A stretch of DNA of 64,000 bases from positions 186,001-250,000 of the forward strand of contig JACJWU010000001.1 in assembly GCA_020636995.1 (NCBI GenBank), in the 5' to 3' direction. Both the position numbers and the translations under genes were made by a program. Shown one piece after another: positions 50,025 through 58,487 of this stretch; the stretch's first letter is position 1, and each line of letters begins with the position of its first letter. The notes beneath the pieces are model-generated. The model had not been told where the DNA came from and made no database searches. It was given only the letters and a program-made list of their open reading frames with translations. The stretch is from Actinomycetota bacterium (lineage in GTDB: Bacteria; Actinomycetota; Actinomycetes; S36-B12; UBA10799).

Positions 50025-51977
50025 GTGTCCGTCGACGTGATCGTGTCCGGTGACTCCCGAACTGTGCCGGCGGGCACCACGGCCGCCGAGGTGCTCGGTG
50101 ACGACCGCAGCGTGCTCGTCGCTCGCGTCAACGGTGAACTCAAGGACCTGGCCTACGTGGTGCGGGCTGGGGACGAGATCGAACCGGTGCGCTCGGACGA
50201 GCCCGAGGGACTCGCGGTCCTGCGCCATTCGACCGCGCACGTCCTGGCCCAAGCGGTGCAGGACCTGTTCCCCGACGCCAAGTTGGGTATCGGTCCGCCC
50301 ATCAAGGACGGTTTCTACTACGACTTCGGCGTCGAGCAGCCCTTCCACCCCGATGATCTCGCGCGCATCGAGAAGCGCATGGTCCAGATCCTCAAGAGCG
50401 GTCAGTCGTTCCAGCGCCGGGTCGTCACCGAAGGGGAGGCCCAGCACGAGTTGGCCGCGGAGCCGTTCAAGATCGAACTGATCGGCAAGAAGGGCGGCAA
50501 CAGCGACGAGATCATGGAGACCGGCGGTACCGAGCTGACCGTGTACGACAACCTCGACCGGACCGGCGCCGTCTGCTGGTCGGACCTGTGTCGCGGCCCG
50601 CACGTGCCGAGTACGAAGTACATCCCGCCGAACGCCATCAAACTCATGCGCAGCGCGGCCGTCTACTGGCTGTCCGATGAGCACAATCCGCAACTGCAGC
50701 GGATCTACGGGACCGCGTGGCCGAGCAAGGACCAGCTCAAGTCGTACTTGGCCTTTCTCGAGGAGGCCGCGCGCCGCGACCACCGCAAACTCGGCAGCGA
50801 ACTGGACCTCTTCTCGTTCCCCGAGGAGATCGGTTCGGGTCTGGCGGTGTTCCATCCCAAAGGCGGCATCGTGCGCAACGTGATGGAGGACTACTCCCGG
50901 CAACGACACATCGAGGCCGGGTACGACTTCGTGAACACCCCGCACGTGACGAAGGCGGCTCTGTACGAGAAGTCCGGACACCTCGACTGGTACGCCGACG
51001 GGATGTACCCGCCGATGGACATGGACAACGCGCAGTACTACCTGAAGCCGATGAACTGTCCGATGCACAACCTCATCTATGGTGCGCGCGGACGCTCCTA
51101 CCGCGAACTTCCGCTGCGGTTGTTCGAGTTCGGCACCGTCTACCGCTACGAGAAGTCCGGTGTGGTGCAGGGCCTGACCCGTGCGCGCGGCTTCACCCAG
51201 GACGACGCGCACATCTACTGCACCCGCGAACAGATGCCTGCCGAACTTGACAGTCTGCTGACCTTTGTTCTCGATCTGTTGAAGGACTACGGACTGACCG
51301 ACTTCTACCTCGAGTTGTCGACCCGTGATCCGGAGAAGAGCATCGGCACCGAGCAGGAGTGGGAGGAGGCGACCGCGATCCTGTACGAGGCGGCGAAACG
51401 GCAGAACCTGGAACTCGTCATGGATGAGGGCGGGGCTGCCTTCTACGGGCCCAAGATCTCCGTGCAGGCCACGGACGCGATCGGCCGCACCTGGCAGATG
51501 TCGACGATCCAGGTCGACTTCCAGATGCCGCAGCGTTTCGACATGGAGTATCAGGCCGCCGACGGCTCCCGGGAACGTCCGATCATGATCCACCGGGCGC
51601 TGTTCGGGTCCATCGAGCGGTTCTTCGCGGTCCTGCTGGAGCACTATGCGGGCGCGTTCCCGCCATGGCTGGCACCCGTCACCGCCATCGGTATCCCCGT
51701 GGCCGACCATCACATCGAGTACCTCGAGGACGTGGCCGGACAGTTGCGCGCTGCGGGGATCCGGGCCGAGGTGGACAGCAGCAGTGACCGGATGCCCAAG
51801 AAGATCCGCAACGCGCAGAAACAGAAGGTGCCCTACATGCTCATCGCCGGGGACGACGACATCGCGGCCGGTGCCGTGAGCTTCCGGTTCCGCGATGGTG
51901 AGCAGCGCAACGGCGTGCCGGTCGCGCAGGCCATCGCCGAGATCCAGCAGGCGGTGGCCGAGAAGCGGCAGGTCTGA
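50025..51977 (+). CDS. thrS: Threonyl-tRNA synthetase
   Basis: A 650-residue class II synthetase. In order: TGS domain (about 1-60), editing domain (about 65-220; HSTAHVLAQAV and SDLCRGPHVPST carry its zinc-type His/Cys), catalytic core (about 235-540; motif 2 FEFGTVYRYEKSG then GLTRARGFTQDDAHIYC, motif 3 IMIHRALFGSIERFFAVL) and anticodon-binding domain (about 545-650). The core cysteine in KPMNCPMH matches the zinc site. All elements are intact. It is followed by the HIT gene overlapping by one base, as in M. tuberculosis (Rv2614c-Rv2613c). Confidence 0.96.
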   Translation: MSVDVIVSGDSRTVPAGTTAAEVLGDDRSVLVARVNGELKDLAYVVRAGDEIEPVRSDEPEGLAVLRHSTAHVLAQAVQDLFPDAKLGIGPPIKDGFYYDFGVEQPFHPDDLARIEKRMVQILKSGQSFQRRVVTEGEAQHELAAEPFKIELIGKKGGNSDEIMETGGTELTVYDNLDRTGAVCWSDLCRGPHVPSTKYIPPNAIKLMRSAAVYWLSDEHNPQLQRIYGTAWPSKDQLKSYLAFLEEAARRDHRKLGSELDLFSFPEEIGSGLAVFHPKGGIVRNVMEDYSRQRHIEAGYDFVNTPHVTKAALYEKSGHLDWYADGMYPPMDMDNAQYYLKPMNCPMHNLIYGARGRSYRELPLRLFEFGTVYRYEKSGVVQGLTRARGFTQDDAHIYCTREQMPAELDSLLTFVLDLLKDYGLTDFYLELSTRDPEKSIGTEQEWEEATAILYEAAKRQNLELVMDEGGAAFYGPKISVQATDAIGRTWQMSTIQVDFQMPQRFDMEYQAADGSRERPIMIHRALFGSIERFFAVLLEHYAGAFPPWLAPVTAIGIPVADHHIEYLEDVAGQLRAAGIRAEVDSSSDRMPKKIRNAQKQKVPYMLIAGDDDIAAGAVSFRFRDGEQRNGVPVAQAIAEIQQAVAEKRQV

Positions 51978-52492
51978 TGGCCGGCGCCTCGGCGTGGGAC
52001 CGGTTGTGGACACCGCACCGCATCGCCTACATCAAGGGGGAGAACCGCCCGAACCATCAGGACGCCGGTGACGACTGCCCGTTCTGCCGGGTGCCCGGCG
52101 AGGACGACCGGGAGTCGCTGATCGTTCGGCGCGGGGAGTCGGTGTTCGTGGTCCTCAACCTCTACCCGTACAACCCGGGGCACATGCTGATCTGTCCCTA
52201 TCGCCACATCCCCGACTACACCCAGTTGACAGCGTCGGAGATCGCTGAGTTCTCGGAACAGACGCAGCAGGCCATGACCGCCATGCGCGCGGTGGCTGGT
52301 CCGCAGGGTTTCAACATCGGGATGAACCAGGGCGCGATCGGGGGCGCGGGCATCGCAGGTCACCTTCACCAGCACGTGGTCCCGCGCTGGGGCGGGGACA
52401 CGAACTTCATCACCGTGGTCGGGGGGACGAAGACCATGCCCAGCCTGCTGGAGGAGACTCGGGACCTCGTGGCGCAGGCCTGGCCGGAGTAG
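51977..52492 (+). CDS. HIT-family protein (AP4A phosphorylase-like)
   Basis: A 171-residue histidine-triad nucleotide hydrolase/transferase. The catalytic triad is GHLHQHVVPRW (HxHxH), and the zinc-type CPFC near the start (about residue 35) resembles Rv2613c, which has AP4A phosphorylase activity. NLYPYNPGHMLICPYRH is another family block. ATG 51977 overlaps the thrS stop by one base. After the stop (52492), the 264-bp gap holds a repeat region before the convergent gene at 52757. Confidence 0.93.
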   Translation: MAGASAWDRLWTPHRIAYIKGENRPNHQDAGDDCPFCRVPGEDDRESLIVRRGESVFVVLNLYPYNPGHMLICPYRHIPDYTQLTASEIAEFSEQTQQAMTAMRAVAGPQGFNIGMNQGAIGGAGIAGHLHQHVVPRWGGDTNFITVVGGTKTMPSLLEETRDLVAQAWPE

Positions 52493-52566
52493 GGGTCGTT
52501 CGCCGTGACGGGCACGGTGGCGGCCTTCGTGACGGGCGGCCGGGGCCTTTGGGATGGGCGACCGAG

Positions 52567-52755
52567 GCCTTTGTGACGTTGTTGTTGGGGTCCACGGCAC
52601 GTTTGTCACGTTGTTGCGGGTTCAGAGGGGGGTGAAGCGCTCACCTTCGTCACATTCGCGTCCGATCCGCCGCAACAACGTCACAAAGGCAGGACGCAGC
52701 ACCCGGCAGGACGCAGCACCTGGCAGGACGCACCACGTGGCAGGACCCAGCACCC
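52567..52755. repeat. Inverted repeat plus four 17-bp tandem repeats
   Basis: GCCTTTGTGACGTTGTTG (52567-52584) is exactly inverted at 52673-52690. A variant left arm (TTTGTCACGTTGTTGCGG, 52602-52619) can also pair with the right arm. Four 17-bp units, GGCAGGACGCAGCACCC and variants, follow at 52688-52704, 52705-52721, 52722-52738 and 52739-52755. A degenerate fifth copy overlaps the stop codon of the next gene. Confidence 0.88.
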
Positions 52756-52756
52756 G

Positions 52757-53629
52757 TCAGGACTGGGGGAGCAACAAGGCCCCGGTGGGAACCTGCGGTT
52801 CGATGTCGGCCGCGGCCACCTGACCGGGTCCCAGGTGTGCCACGAGGGTGGGCTCGCTCAGGGTCGCCAGCGCCTTCACATGCACCTCGGTGGTGGCTGT
52901 TCCCATCAGCGACAGCGCCGGTCCGATCCCGAGTGGATCTGGGCCGGCCGTGACGACCACCCGTTCGCCCTGGGCACTCAGCACGGTTGCGGCCGCGGGG
53001 GTCTGCCGCGGCGGCAGGTGCGCGGCCATCCAGTTCAAGCCCGCCCGCGTGTGCGTACTGAGCGTCACTGCAGCGGCCAGGTCGCCGCTGCACATCGCCG
53101 CCAGTGGCTCCATGGCCAGAGCATCGGCCTCGTCGAACCAGACGTTGGTCTCCGCCTCCACCGCTTCCGAGAAGTCCGGGCGTGCATCGAGGATCGAACC
53201 GTCCGGGAACCACTGTCGACCGGTGAGCACGTCCAGTACGCCGATCACCGATTCGTCGTCGTCCAGCAGTGGCAGCGTGGTGACCAACACGTCCTCCTCG
53301 AGGACGCGTCCGGCGATGGCGGCGGCCTCGTTGACGTCCAACGAGACGGCACTGAGATCACACACCACCGCGAGGCGAGCCTTGCCGGCCTCGGCACACA
53401 ACTGCCAGTACTCCAGGAAGGTCCCGTCCATGCCCTGCCGGGCGCTGACCACATGCAAGCAGGCATCGGCGGCAGCGACCACGGACTGGGCCGCCGGTGT
53501 GGAAAGGTCCGCCGGCACACTGACCGCTGCGACGTTCGCCTCGCGCAGGTGGTGCACCAACCAGCGGACCGTTGATTCCTGCAGGCCGAAAACCACGGCG
53601 ACGGGCGCGGCGGACGTGAGAGTGGACAC
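52757..53629 (-). CDS. Degenerate elongation factor G-like protein
   Basis: A 290-residue protein that resembles the GTPase domain and domain II of EF-G with the nucleotide-binding motifs lost. AADACLHVVSARQGMDGTFL corresponds to the EF-G segment after G3, and the following CAEAGKARLAVVCDLSAVSL to the region where NKxD is expected (here VCDL). VIGVLDVLTGRQW matches the EF-G VVDLLTxxxW block, and GLNWMAAHLPP the LLDAVVDYLP helix. The N-terminus FGLQESTVRWLVHHL replaces the P-loop. It should not bind GTP. Start GTG 53629; divergent from pgsA. Function unknown; assignment is pattern-based. Confidence 0.55.
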   Translation of the reverse strand: MSTLTSAAPVAVVFGLQESTVRWLVHHLREANVAAVSVPADLSTPAAQSVVAAADACLHVVSARQGMDGTFLEYWQLCAEAGKARLAVVCDLSAVSLDVNEAAAIAGRVLEEDVLVTTLPLLDDDESVIGVLDVLTGRQWFPDGSILDARPDFSEAVEAETNVWFDEADALAMEPLAAMCSGDLAAAVTLSTHTRAGLNWMAAHLPPRQTPAAATVLSAQGERVVVTAGPDPLGIGPALSLMGTATTEVHVKALATLSEPTLVAHLGPGQVAAADIEPQVPTGALLLPQS

Positions 53630-53640
53630 CTCGTGACTAA

Positions 53641-53646
53641 TAGCAT
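53641..53646 (+). promoter_or_regulatory. -10 box TAGCAT of pgsA
   Basis: TAGCAT lies 38 bp before ATG 53685 with a GAAGGGA ribosome site between; transcription runs into the pgsA-patA-pimA operon. Confidence 0.5.
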
Positions 53647-53684
53647 GAGTTGGAGTCACCACGCTGCCTTGAAGGGATACGCGC

Positions 53685-54287
53685 ATGCTGAACCAGACCA
53701 ACGCGCGTACCGCTGTGGCCAAAGTTGTGGAACCCGTCGCGCGTGGACTGCTCAAGATCGGTGTGTCCCCCGACGCGGTGACGGTGATCGGGACGGTGGG
53801 GGTGAGTGCGTCCGCGGCGTACTTCTTCCCGCGCGGCGACTTCGTGCCGGGGATCCTGATCATGGTGCTCTTCGTGTTCTCGGACATGCTGGACGGCACC
53901 ATGGCGCGGATGCAGAACCGCACGGGGGTCTGGGGGGCGTTCCTCGACTCCAGCCTCGACCGTGTGGCGGACGGGGTCATTTTCGGCTCGGTCCTCATCT
54001 GGGCGGTACGCACCCAGTCCGTCTGGGTGCAGGCGGCAGCGTTCGTATGCCTCGTGGGCGGCTTCCTGATCTCCTACGCGCGAGCCCGGGCGGAGAGCGT
54101 GGGTCTGGACTGCAAGGTGGGGATCGCCGAACGCACCGAGCGACTGCTGATCCTGCTCGTGCCCGCCTTCATCTACGGGCTGGGGGTGCCGTACATCTTG
54201 CCGGCAGCCCTGTTCGTGCTGGCCGTTCTGGTGTTGATCACGGTCTGGCAGAGATTCGCTCACGTCTACCGGCAGGCCAACGCATGA
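53685..54287 (+). CDS. pgsA: Phosphatidylinositol-phosphate synthase (PgsA1-like)
   Basis: A 200-residue CDP-alcohol phosphatidyltransferase. The motif D-x2-D-G-x2-A-R-x8-G-x3-D-x3-D is DMLDGTMARMQ followed by GAFLDSSLD. It transfers the phosphatidyl group from CDP-diacylglycerol, in actinobacteria to inositol 3-phosphate, starting PI and PIM synthesis in the membrane. The operon partners patA and pimA point to the PIM pathway, as in Rv2612c-Rv2610c. It overlaps the next gene by ATGA. Confidence 0.93.
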   Translation: MLNQTNARTAVAKVVEPVARGLLKIGVSPDAVTVIGTVGVSASAAYFFPRGDFVPGILIMVLFVFSDMLDGTMARMQNRTGVWGAFLDSSLDRVADGVIFGSVLIWAVRTQSVWVQAAAFVCLVGGFLISYARARAESVGLDCKVGIAERTERLLILLVPAFIYGLGVPYILPAALFVLAVLVLITVWQRFAHVYRQANA

Positions 54288-55213
54288 ACGTTCAGGACGA
54301 AGTCACCTACTGGGCGTACGCGACCGGCTGGCGGATCGTGCGGGCACTTCCCGAGCGACAGGCGTACGCCATGTTCCAGGGGTTCGCCGATGTCTCCTGG
54401 CGCAGGCGGGGACGGGGTGTACGCCAACTGGAGAAGAACCTGCGCCGGGTCCTGCCGGATGCCACGGACGCCGAGATCCGCGAGGTGTCCCACGAAGCGC
54501 TGCGCTCGTACCTGCGCTACTGGTGTGACGCCTTCCGGCTGCCTTCATGGACACCCGAGGAGATCACCCATCGGCACCGGGCGATCAACGCCCACTATCT
54601 GCAGGACGCCCTCGACGCCGGCGACGGCGTGGTCTTCGCGGTGCCCCACGCCGGGAACTACGACCTGACGGGAGCCTGGGCCAGCATCCATTTCGCGCAG
54701 GTGATCAGCGTCGCCGAGCGGCTGCGGCCGGAACGGCTGTACGAGGAGTTCCTGGACTTCCGCCGGGCCCTTGGCATGAAGATCCTGCCCCACGCCGGAG
54801 CGGACGGCGTATTCGACGAACTGGTGGAGCTCGTGCGGGGCAACGGTCTTCTGGCACTGCTGGCCGACCGGGATCTGAGCAGGCACGGCGTGCAGGTGGA
54901 GTTCTTCGGCGAGCCCGCCAAGATGCCGATCGGACCCGCTGCGATCTCCCTGCTGACCGGCGCGCCGCTGCTGGCGTGCTCGTTGTACTACGAGGGCCCC
55001 CGGGCACACGTCCACGTGTTCCCGCCGGTCGAGCGTCCGGCCGGGGACTGGACTGCGTCCGACCGGTTCGACGAGGACTTCATCGAGGCCGCGCACGAGT
55101 TCACCCAGTCCATGGCGGTGCGACTGGAGGAGGGTATCCGCTCGCATCCGGGGCATTGGCACATGCTGCAACCGGTGTTCCTCGCCGACCTCGATCCGCG
55201 GCGGGCTCGGTGA
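54284..55213 (+). CDS. patA: Phosphatidylinositol mannoside acyltransferase (PatA-like)
   Basis: A 309-residue LpxL-type acyltransferase. The active-site HxxxxD is PHAGNYD (about residues 120-125). ADRDLSRHGVQVEFFGEPA matches the substrate pocket block, and GHWHMLQPVF ends the domain. In mycobacteria PatA (Rv2611c) acylates the mannose of PIM1/PIM2 on the cytoplasmic side. Overlaps pgsA by ATGA and pimA by GTGA (55210-55213). Confidence 0.92.
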   Translation: MNVQDEVTYWAYATGWRIVRALPERQAYAMFQGFADVSWRRRGRGVRQLEKNLRRVLPDATDAEIREVSHEALRSYLRYWCDAFRLPSWTPEEITHRHRAINAHYLQDALDAGDGVVFAVPHAGNYDLTGAWASIHFAQVISVAERLRPERLYEEFLDFRRALGMKILPHAGADGVFDELVELVRGNGLLALLADRDLSRHGVQVEFFGEPAKMPIGPAAISLLTGAPLLACSLYYEGPRAHVHVFPPVERPAGDWTASDRFDEDFIEAAHEFTQSMAVRLEEGIRSHPGHWHMLQPVFLADLDPRRAR

Positions 55214-56385
55214 AGGTCGGCATCGTCTGTCCCTACGACTGGACCTCACCCGGCGGGGTCAAAGCGCATGTGCACGATCAGGCGTTGGCGTTGCAGAGGC
55301 TGGGCCATCAGGTGAGCGTGCTGGCGCCGATCGACGACGACGACTACCCGCTGGAACCTTTCGTCGTGGACGGTGGCAAGCCGGTCTCGGTCCCCTACAA
55401 CGGATCGGTGGCCAAGGTGAACTTCGGCCCGGTCTCAGCAGCGCGTGTCCGGCGGTGGATCAAGGAAGGCGACTTCGACGTCCTGCATGTCCATGAGCCG
55501 GCCAGTCCGACGTTGAGCGTGCTCGCCTGCTGGGCTGCTCGAGGTCCCATCGTTGCCACCTGGCACAGTTCACAGACCCGGTCCCGGGCGCTGACCGCCG
55601 CCTACTACCTGGTGCAGACGGCCATGGAGAAGATTTCCGCGCGTATCGCCGTGAGCGAAGCGGCCAGACAGACGCTCGTGAAGCATCTGGGCGGCGACGC
55701 GGTGCTCATCCCGAACGGGGTGACCTGTGCGGACTTCGAGGACGCGGTGCCGTTGAACGGCTATCCGCGATCGGAGCCCACGTTGTTCTTCATCGGCCGT
55801 ATCGATGAACCGCGCAAAGGCCTGCAGGTGCTGTTGGAGGCCATGCCGATGATTCTGGCGGCATTCCCCGGCACGCAACTGCTGGTGGCCGGGCCGGGGG
55901 ATCAGAAGGAGGCGGTGGAACACGCGCCCGCGGCCGTGCGGGACAGCGTGAGGTTCCTGGGGTTGGTCAGCGACGCCGACAAGGTGCGGGCCTTCGCGAG
56001 CGCCGACCTCTACATCGCGCCCAACACCGGTGGGGAAAGCTTCGGCATCGTGCTGCTGGAGGCCATGGCCGCCGGCACCCCAGTAGTGGCCAGCGATCTC
56101 GAGGCGTTCGCCCGTGTCCTCGAGGACGGTCGGGCCGGTGCCATGTTCCGCAGTGAAGATGCCGCCGACTTGGCGAGTACCGTCATCGGCCTGCTCGGCG
56201 ATGCACCGGCGAGGCGGGCACTGACGGAGTCCGGTCTGGCCCGCGCGCGACAGTTCGACTGGGGTGTGGTCGCTCGGGAGATAGAGCAGGTCTACGAGAG
56301 TGTGACCGCCAGCGGGGAGAGGGTCGAGAACGACATGCGGGGTCAGTTCGTCGGCAGGCTCGCGCGACCGAGGGACGAGGCCTGA
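55210..56385 (+). CDS. pimA: Phosphatidylinositol mannosyltransferase PimA
   Basis: A 391-residue GT4 glycosyltransferase. It starts KVGIVCPYDWTSPGGVKAHV (GGV substrate loop, as in PimA) and has the nucleotide-sugar block GRIDEPRKGLQVLLEA and EXXGFE-like GGESFGIVLLEAMAAGTPVV. It adds the first mannose to phosphatidylinositol at the cytoplasmic membrane face. The C-terminus carries a 30-residue polar extension. Overlaps the next gene's start by one base. Confidence 0.93.
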   Translation: MKVGIVCPYDWTSPGGVKAHVHDQALALQRLGHQVSVLAPIDDDDYPLEPFVVDGGKPVSVPYNGSVAKVNFGPVSAARVRRWIKEGDFDVLHVHEPASPTLSVLACWAARGPIVATWHSSQTRSRALTAAYYLVQTAMEKISARIAVSEAARQTLVKHLGGDAVLIPNGVTCADFEDAVPLNGYPRSEPTLFFIGRIDEPRKGLQVLLEAMPMILAAFPGTQLLVAGPGDQKEAVEHAPAAVRDSVRFLGLVSDADKVRAFASADLYIAPNTGGESFGIVLLEAMAAGTPVVASDLEAFARVLEDGRAGAMFRSEDAADLASTVIGLLGDAPARRALTESGLARARQFDWGVVAREIEQVYESVTASGERVENDMRGQFVGRLARPRDEA

Positions 56386-56942
56386 TGGACGTCGTCTGGG
56401 TGCTCCTGATCGTGGCGGTGATCGCGGTGATCGTGCTGTACCTGTCACAGACCGCCGCCCGGCTCGACCGGCTGCACCATCGCATCGACACCTCCCGGAG
56501 CGCCTTACAGGGTCAGTTCACAGATCGCGCGAACGAGGTGCTCGCACTGGCCAGTTCGGGCCGGTTGGATCCGGCGACCACGGTGCTGCTGGCCGACGCG
56601 GCCGACTCGGCGCTGGATCAGGCGCGAGCCAAGGGGGCCGACTTCCCGCCACCGAGGTGTGCTGCGGAGAGTTCGCTGACGCGCGCCCTCGAGGTCTCGA
56701 TGGTCGCGGATCTGGTGGCCGAGATCGCCGCCCAACCCGATGGTGAAGCGACGCTTGCCAGCCTCGCGGCCGCGGTGCAGAAGGCTGCCTGGTCCCGCAG
56801 GTTCCACAACGATGCGGTCCGGTCGTGCCTGGCGGTGCGCCGCCAGCGACTGGTGCGCCTCTTCCGGCTGGCGGGGTCGGCGCCCCTGCCACACACCGTC
56901 GAACTCGACGATGAGGTCCCATCCGCCCTCCGCAGTAGGTGA
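56385..56942 (+). CDS. LemA-like membrane protein
   Basis: A 185-residue protein with one N-terminal helix (VVWVLLIVAVIAVIVLYLSQ) and a mostly helical soluble part. ARLDRLHHRIDTSRSALQGQ and ARRFHNDAVR-type SRRFHNDAVRSCLAVRRQRL recall the four-helix LemA family (RID and FNDAVRxYN segments). In actinobacteria it follows pimA. Function unknown. It overlaps the pimA stop (TGATG) and is 49 bp before pdxS. Confidence 0.75.
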   Translation: MDVVWVLLIVAVIAVIVLYLSQTAARLDRLHHRIDTSRSALQGQFTDRANEVLALASSGRLDPATTVLLADAADSALDQARAKGADFPPPRCAAESSLTRALEVSMVADLVAEIAAQPDGEATLASLAAAVQKAAWSRRFHNDAVRSCLAVRRQRLVRLFRLAGSAPLPHTVELDDEVPSALRSR

Positions 56943-56958
56943 TGTCACGGATCGCCCC

Positions 56959-56964
56959 TACCAT
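56959..56964 (+). promoter_or_regulatory. -10 box TACCAT of pdxS
   Basis: TACCAT lies 27 bp before ATG 56992; AAAGGAA (56979-56985) is the ribosome site. Confidence 0.45.
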
Positions 56965-56991
56965 TGGAGGCAGACCCGAAAGGAACTCCCG

Positions 56992-57888
56992 ATGACTGAC
57001 CCCATGCACGTGACCGGTTCGGCCCGCGTCAAGCGCGGTATGGCCGAGATGCTCAAGGGCGGCGTGATCATGGACGTGGTGACGGCCGAGCAGGCGAAGA
57101 TCGCCGAAGACGCCGGCGCAGTGGCCGTCATGGCGCTCGAGCGTGTCCCCGCGGACATCCGCGCGCAAGGGGGAGTGGCGCGGATGAGCGACCCCGATCT
57201 CATCGACGGCATCATCGATGCCGTCTCGATACCGGTGATGGCCAAGGCCCGCATCGGCCATTTCGTCGAGGCGCAGATCCTGCAGTCGCTCGGCGTCGAC
57301 TACATCGACGAATCCGAGGTGCTCACGCCGGCGGACTACGCGCACCACATCGACAAGTGGCAGTTCACGGTGCCGTTCGTGTGCGGTGCCACGAATCTTG
57401 GCGAGGCGCTGCGCCGGATCACCGAGGGTGCTGCGATGATCCGCAGCAAGGGTGAGGCAGGCACCGGTGACGTATCGAACGCCACGACCCACATGCGCAC
57501 GATCCGCGACGAGATGAAGCGCCTCGCCGGTCTGCCCGAGGACGAGTTGTACCTCGCCGCCAAGGACCTGCAGGCTCCCTACGAGCTCGTCGCCGAAGTC
57601 GCGCGCACCGCGGCACTGCCGGTGGTCATGTTCACCGCGGGCGGCATCGCCACACCCGCCGACGCGGCCATGATGATGCAGTTGGGGGCCGACGGGGTGT
57701 TCGTGGGCAGTGGGATCTTCAAGTCGGGCAACCCCACGGAGCGAGCGGCGGCGATCGTGCAGGCCACCACCCACTACGACGATCCGGACATCCTGGCGAA
57801 GGTCTCACGCGGTCTTGGTGAGGCCATGGTCGGGATCAACGTCGAGGAGATCCCGGAGCCGCACCGTCTCGCCGAACGCGGCTGGTGA
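56992..57888 (+). CDS. pdxS: Pyridoxal 5'-phosphate synthase subunit PdxS
   Basis: A 298-residue TIM-barrel synthase that builds PLP from ribose 5-phosphate, glyceraldehyde 3-phosphate and ammonia. Characteristic stretches are KGGVIMDVVTAEQAKIAEDA, ALERVPADIRAQGGVARMSD, MAKARIGHFVEAQ (catalytic lysine), IRSKGEAGTGDV (phosphate loop) and GADGVFVGSGIFKSGNP. Together with PdxT it forms the 24-mer. It overlaps pdxT by GTGA. Confidence 0.97.
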   Translation: MTDPMHVTGSARVKRGMAEMLKGGVIMDVVTAEQAKIAEDAGAVAVMALERVPADIRAQGGVARMSDPDLIDGIIDAVSIPVMAKARIGHFVEAQILQSLGVDYIDESEVLTPADYAHHIDKWQFTVPFVCGATNLGEALRRITEGAAMIRSKGEAGTGDVSNATTHMRTIRDEMKRLAGLPEDELYLAAKDLQAPYELVAEVARTAALPVVMFTAGGIATPADAAMMMQLGADGVFVGSGIFKSGNPTERAAAIVQATTHYDDPDILAKVSRGLGEAMVGINVEEIPEPHRLAERGW

Positions 57889-58487
57889 CGGCCCGGATCG
57901 GCGTACTCGCACTGCAGGGGGACTTCCGCGAGCACCTGCGGATGCTCACGCAGTGCGGAGCCGATGGTGTCAAGGTGCGTTCAGAGGCCGACCTGTCGGC
58001 CGTGGACGGTCTGATCATCCCGGGCGGGGAGTCCACGACCATCGGGATGCTCATCGTGCGCAACGGGCTGGAGGCGCCACTGCGGGCTGCCATCGGCGCC
58101 GGGCTGCCCGTGATGGGGACCTGTGCCGGGATGATCCTCCTGGCCTCCGAGGTGCTGGACGGTCGCCCGGATCAACTCGCCCTCGGGGCCATCGACATGA
58201 CGGTCCGACGCAACGCCTTCGGGCGGCAGGTCGACTCCTTCGAGTCCGCGGTGCAGGTTCCGTCACTGCCCGGGCCCCCGATCACCGCGGTCTTCATCCG
58301 GGCTCCCTGGGTGGAACGGGTCGGCGATCGCGTGCAGATCCTCGGAACCGTGGTCACCGAGGACGGCACGGATAGAATCGTCGCAGTCAGGCAGGGCAAC
58401 GCGCTGGCAACGTCTTTCCACCCCGAGGTGACGGATGACGTGCGATTCCACGCGCTGCTGGTGGACATGGTTCAGGAGGCTTCATGA
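57885..58487 (+). CDS. pdxT: Pyridoxal 5'-phosphate synthase glutaminase subunit PdxT
   Basis: A 200-residue class I glutamine amidotransferase that supplies ammonia to PdxS. The nucleophile Cys80 is in PVMGTCAGMILLA, the histidine and glutamate in TSFHPEVTDD near residue 180, and the QGDFREH and GGESTTIGM loops are conserved. GTG 57885 overlaps pdxS; the end overlaps yebC by ATGA. Confidence 0.96.
   Translation: MTARIGVLALQGDFREHLRMLTQCGADGVKVRSEADLSAVDGLIIPGGESTTIGMLIVRNGLEAPLRAAIGAGLPVMGTCAGMILLASEVLDGRPDQLALGAIDMTVRRNAFGRQVDSFESAVQVPSLPGPPITAVFIRAPWVERVGDRVQILGTVVTEDGTDRIVAVRQGNALATSFHPEVTDDVRFHALLVDMVQEAS

Noticed and set aside
52688..52755. Tandem 17-bp repeats as a CRISPR array
   Set aside because: The units abut directly with no spacers of unique sequence, and no cas genes are present.
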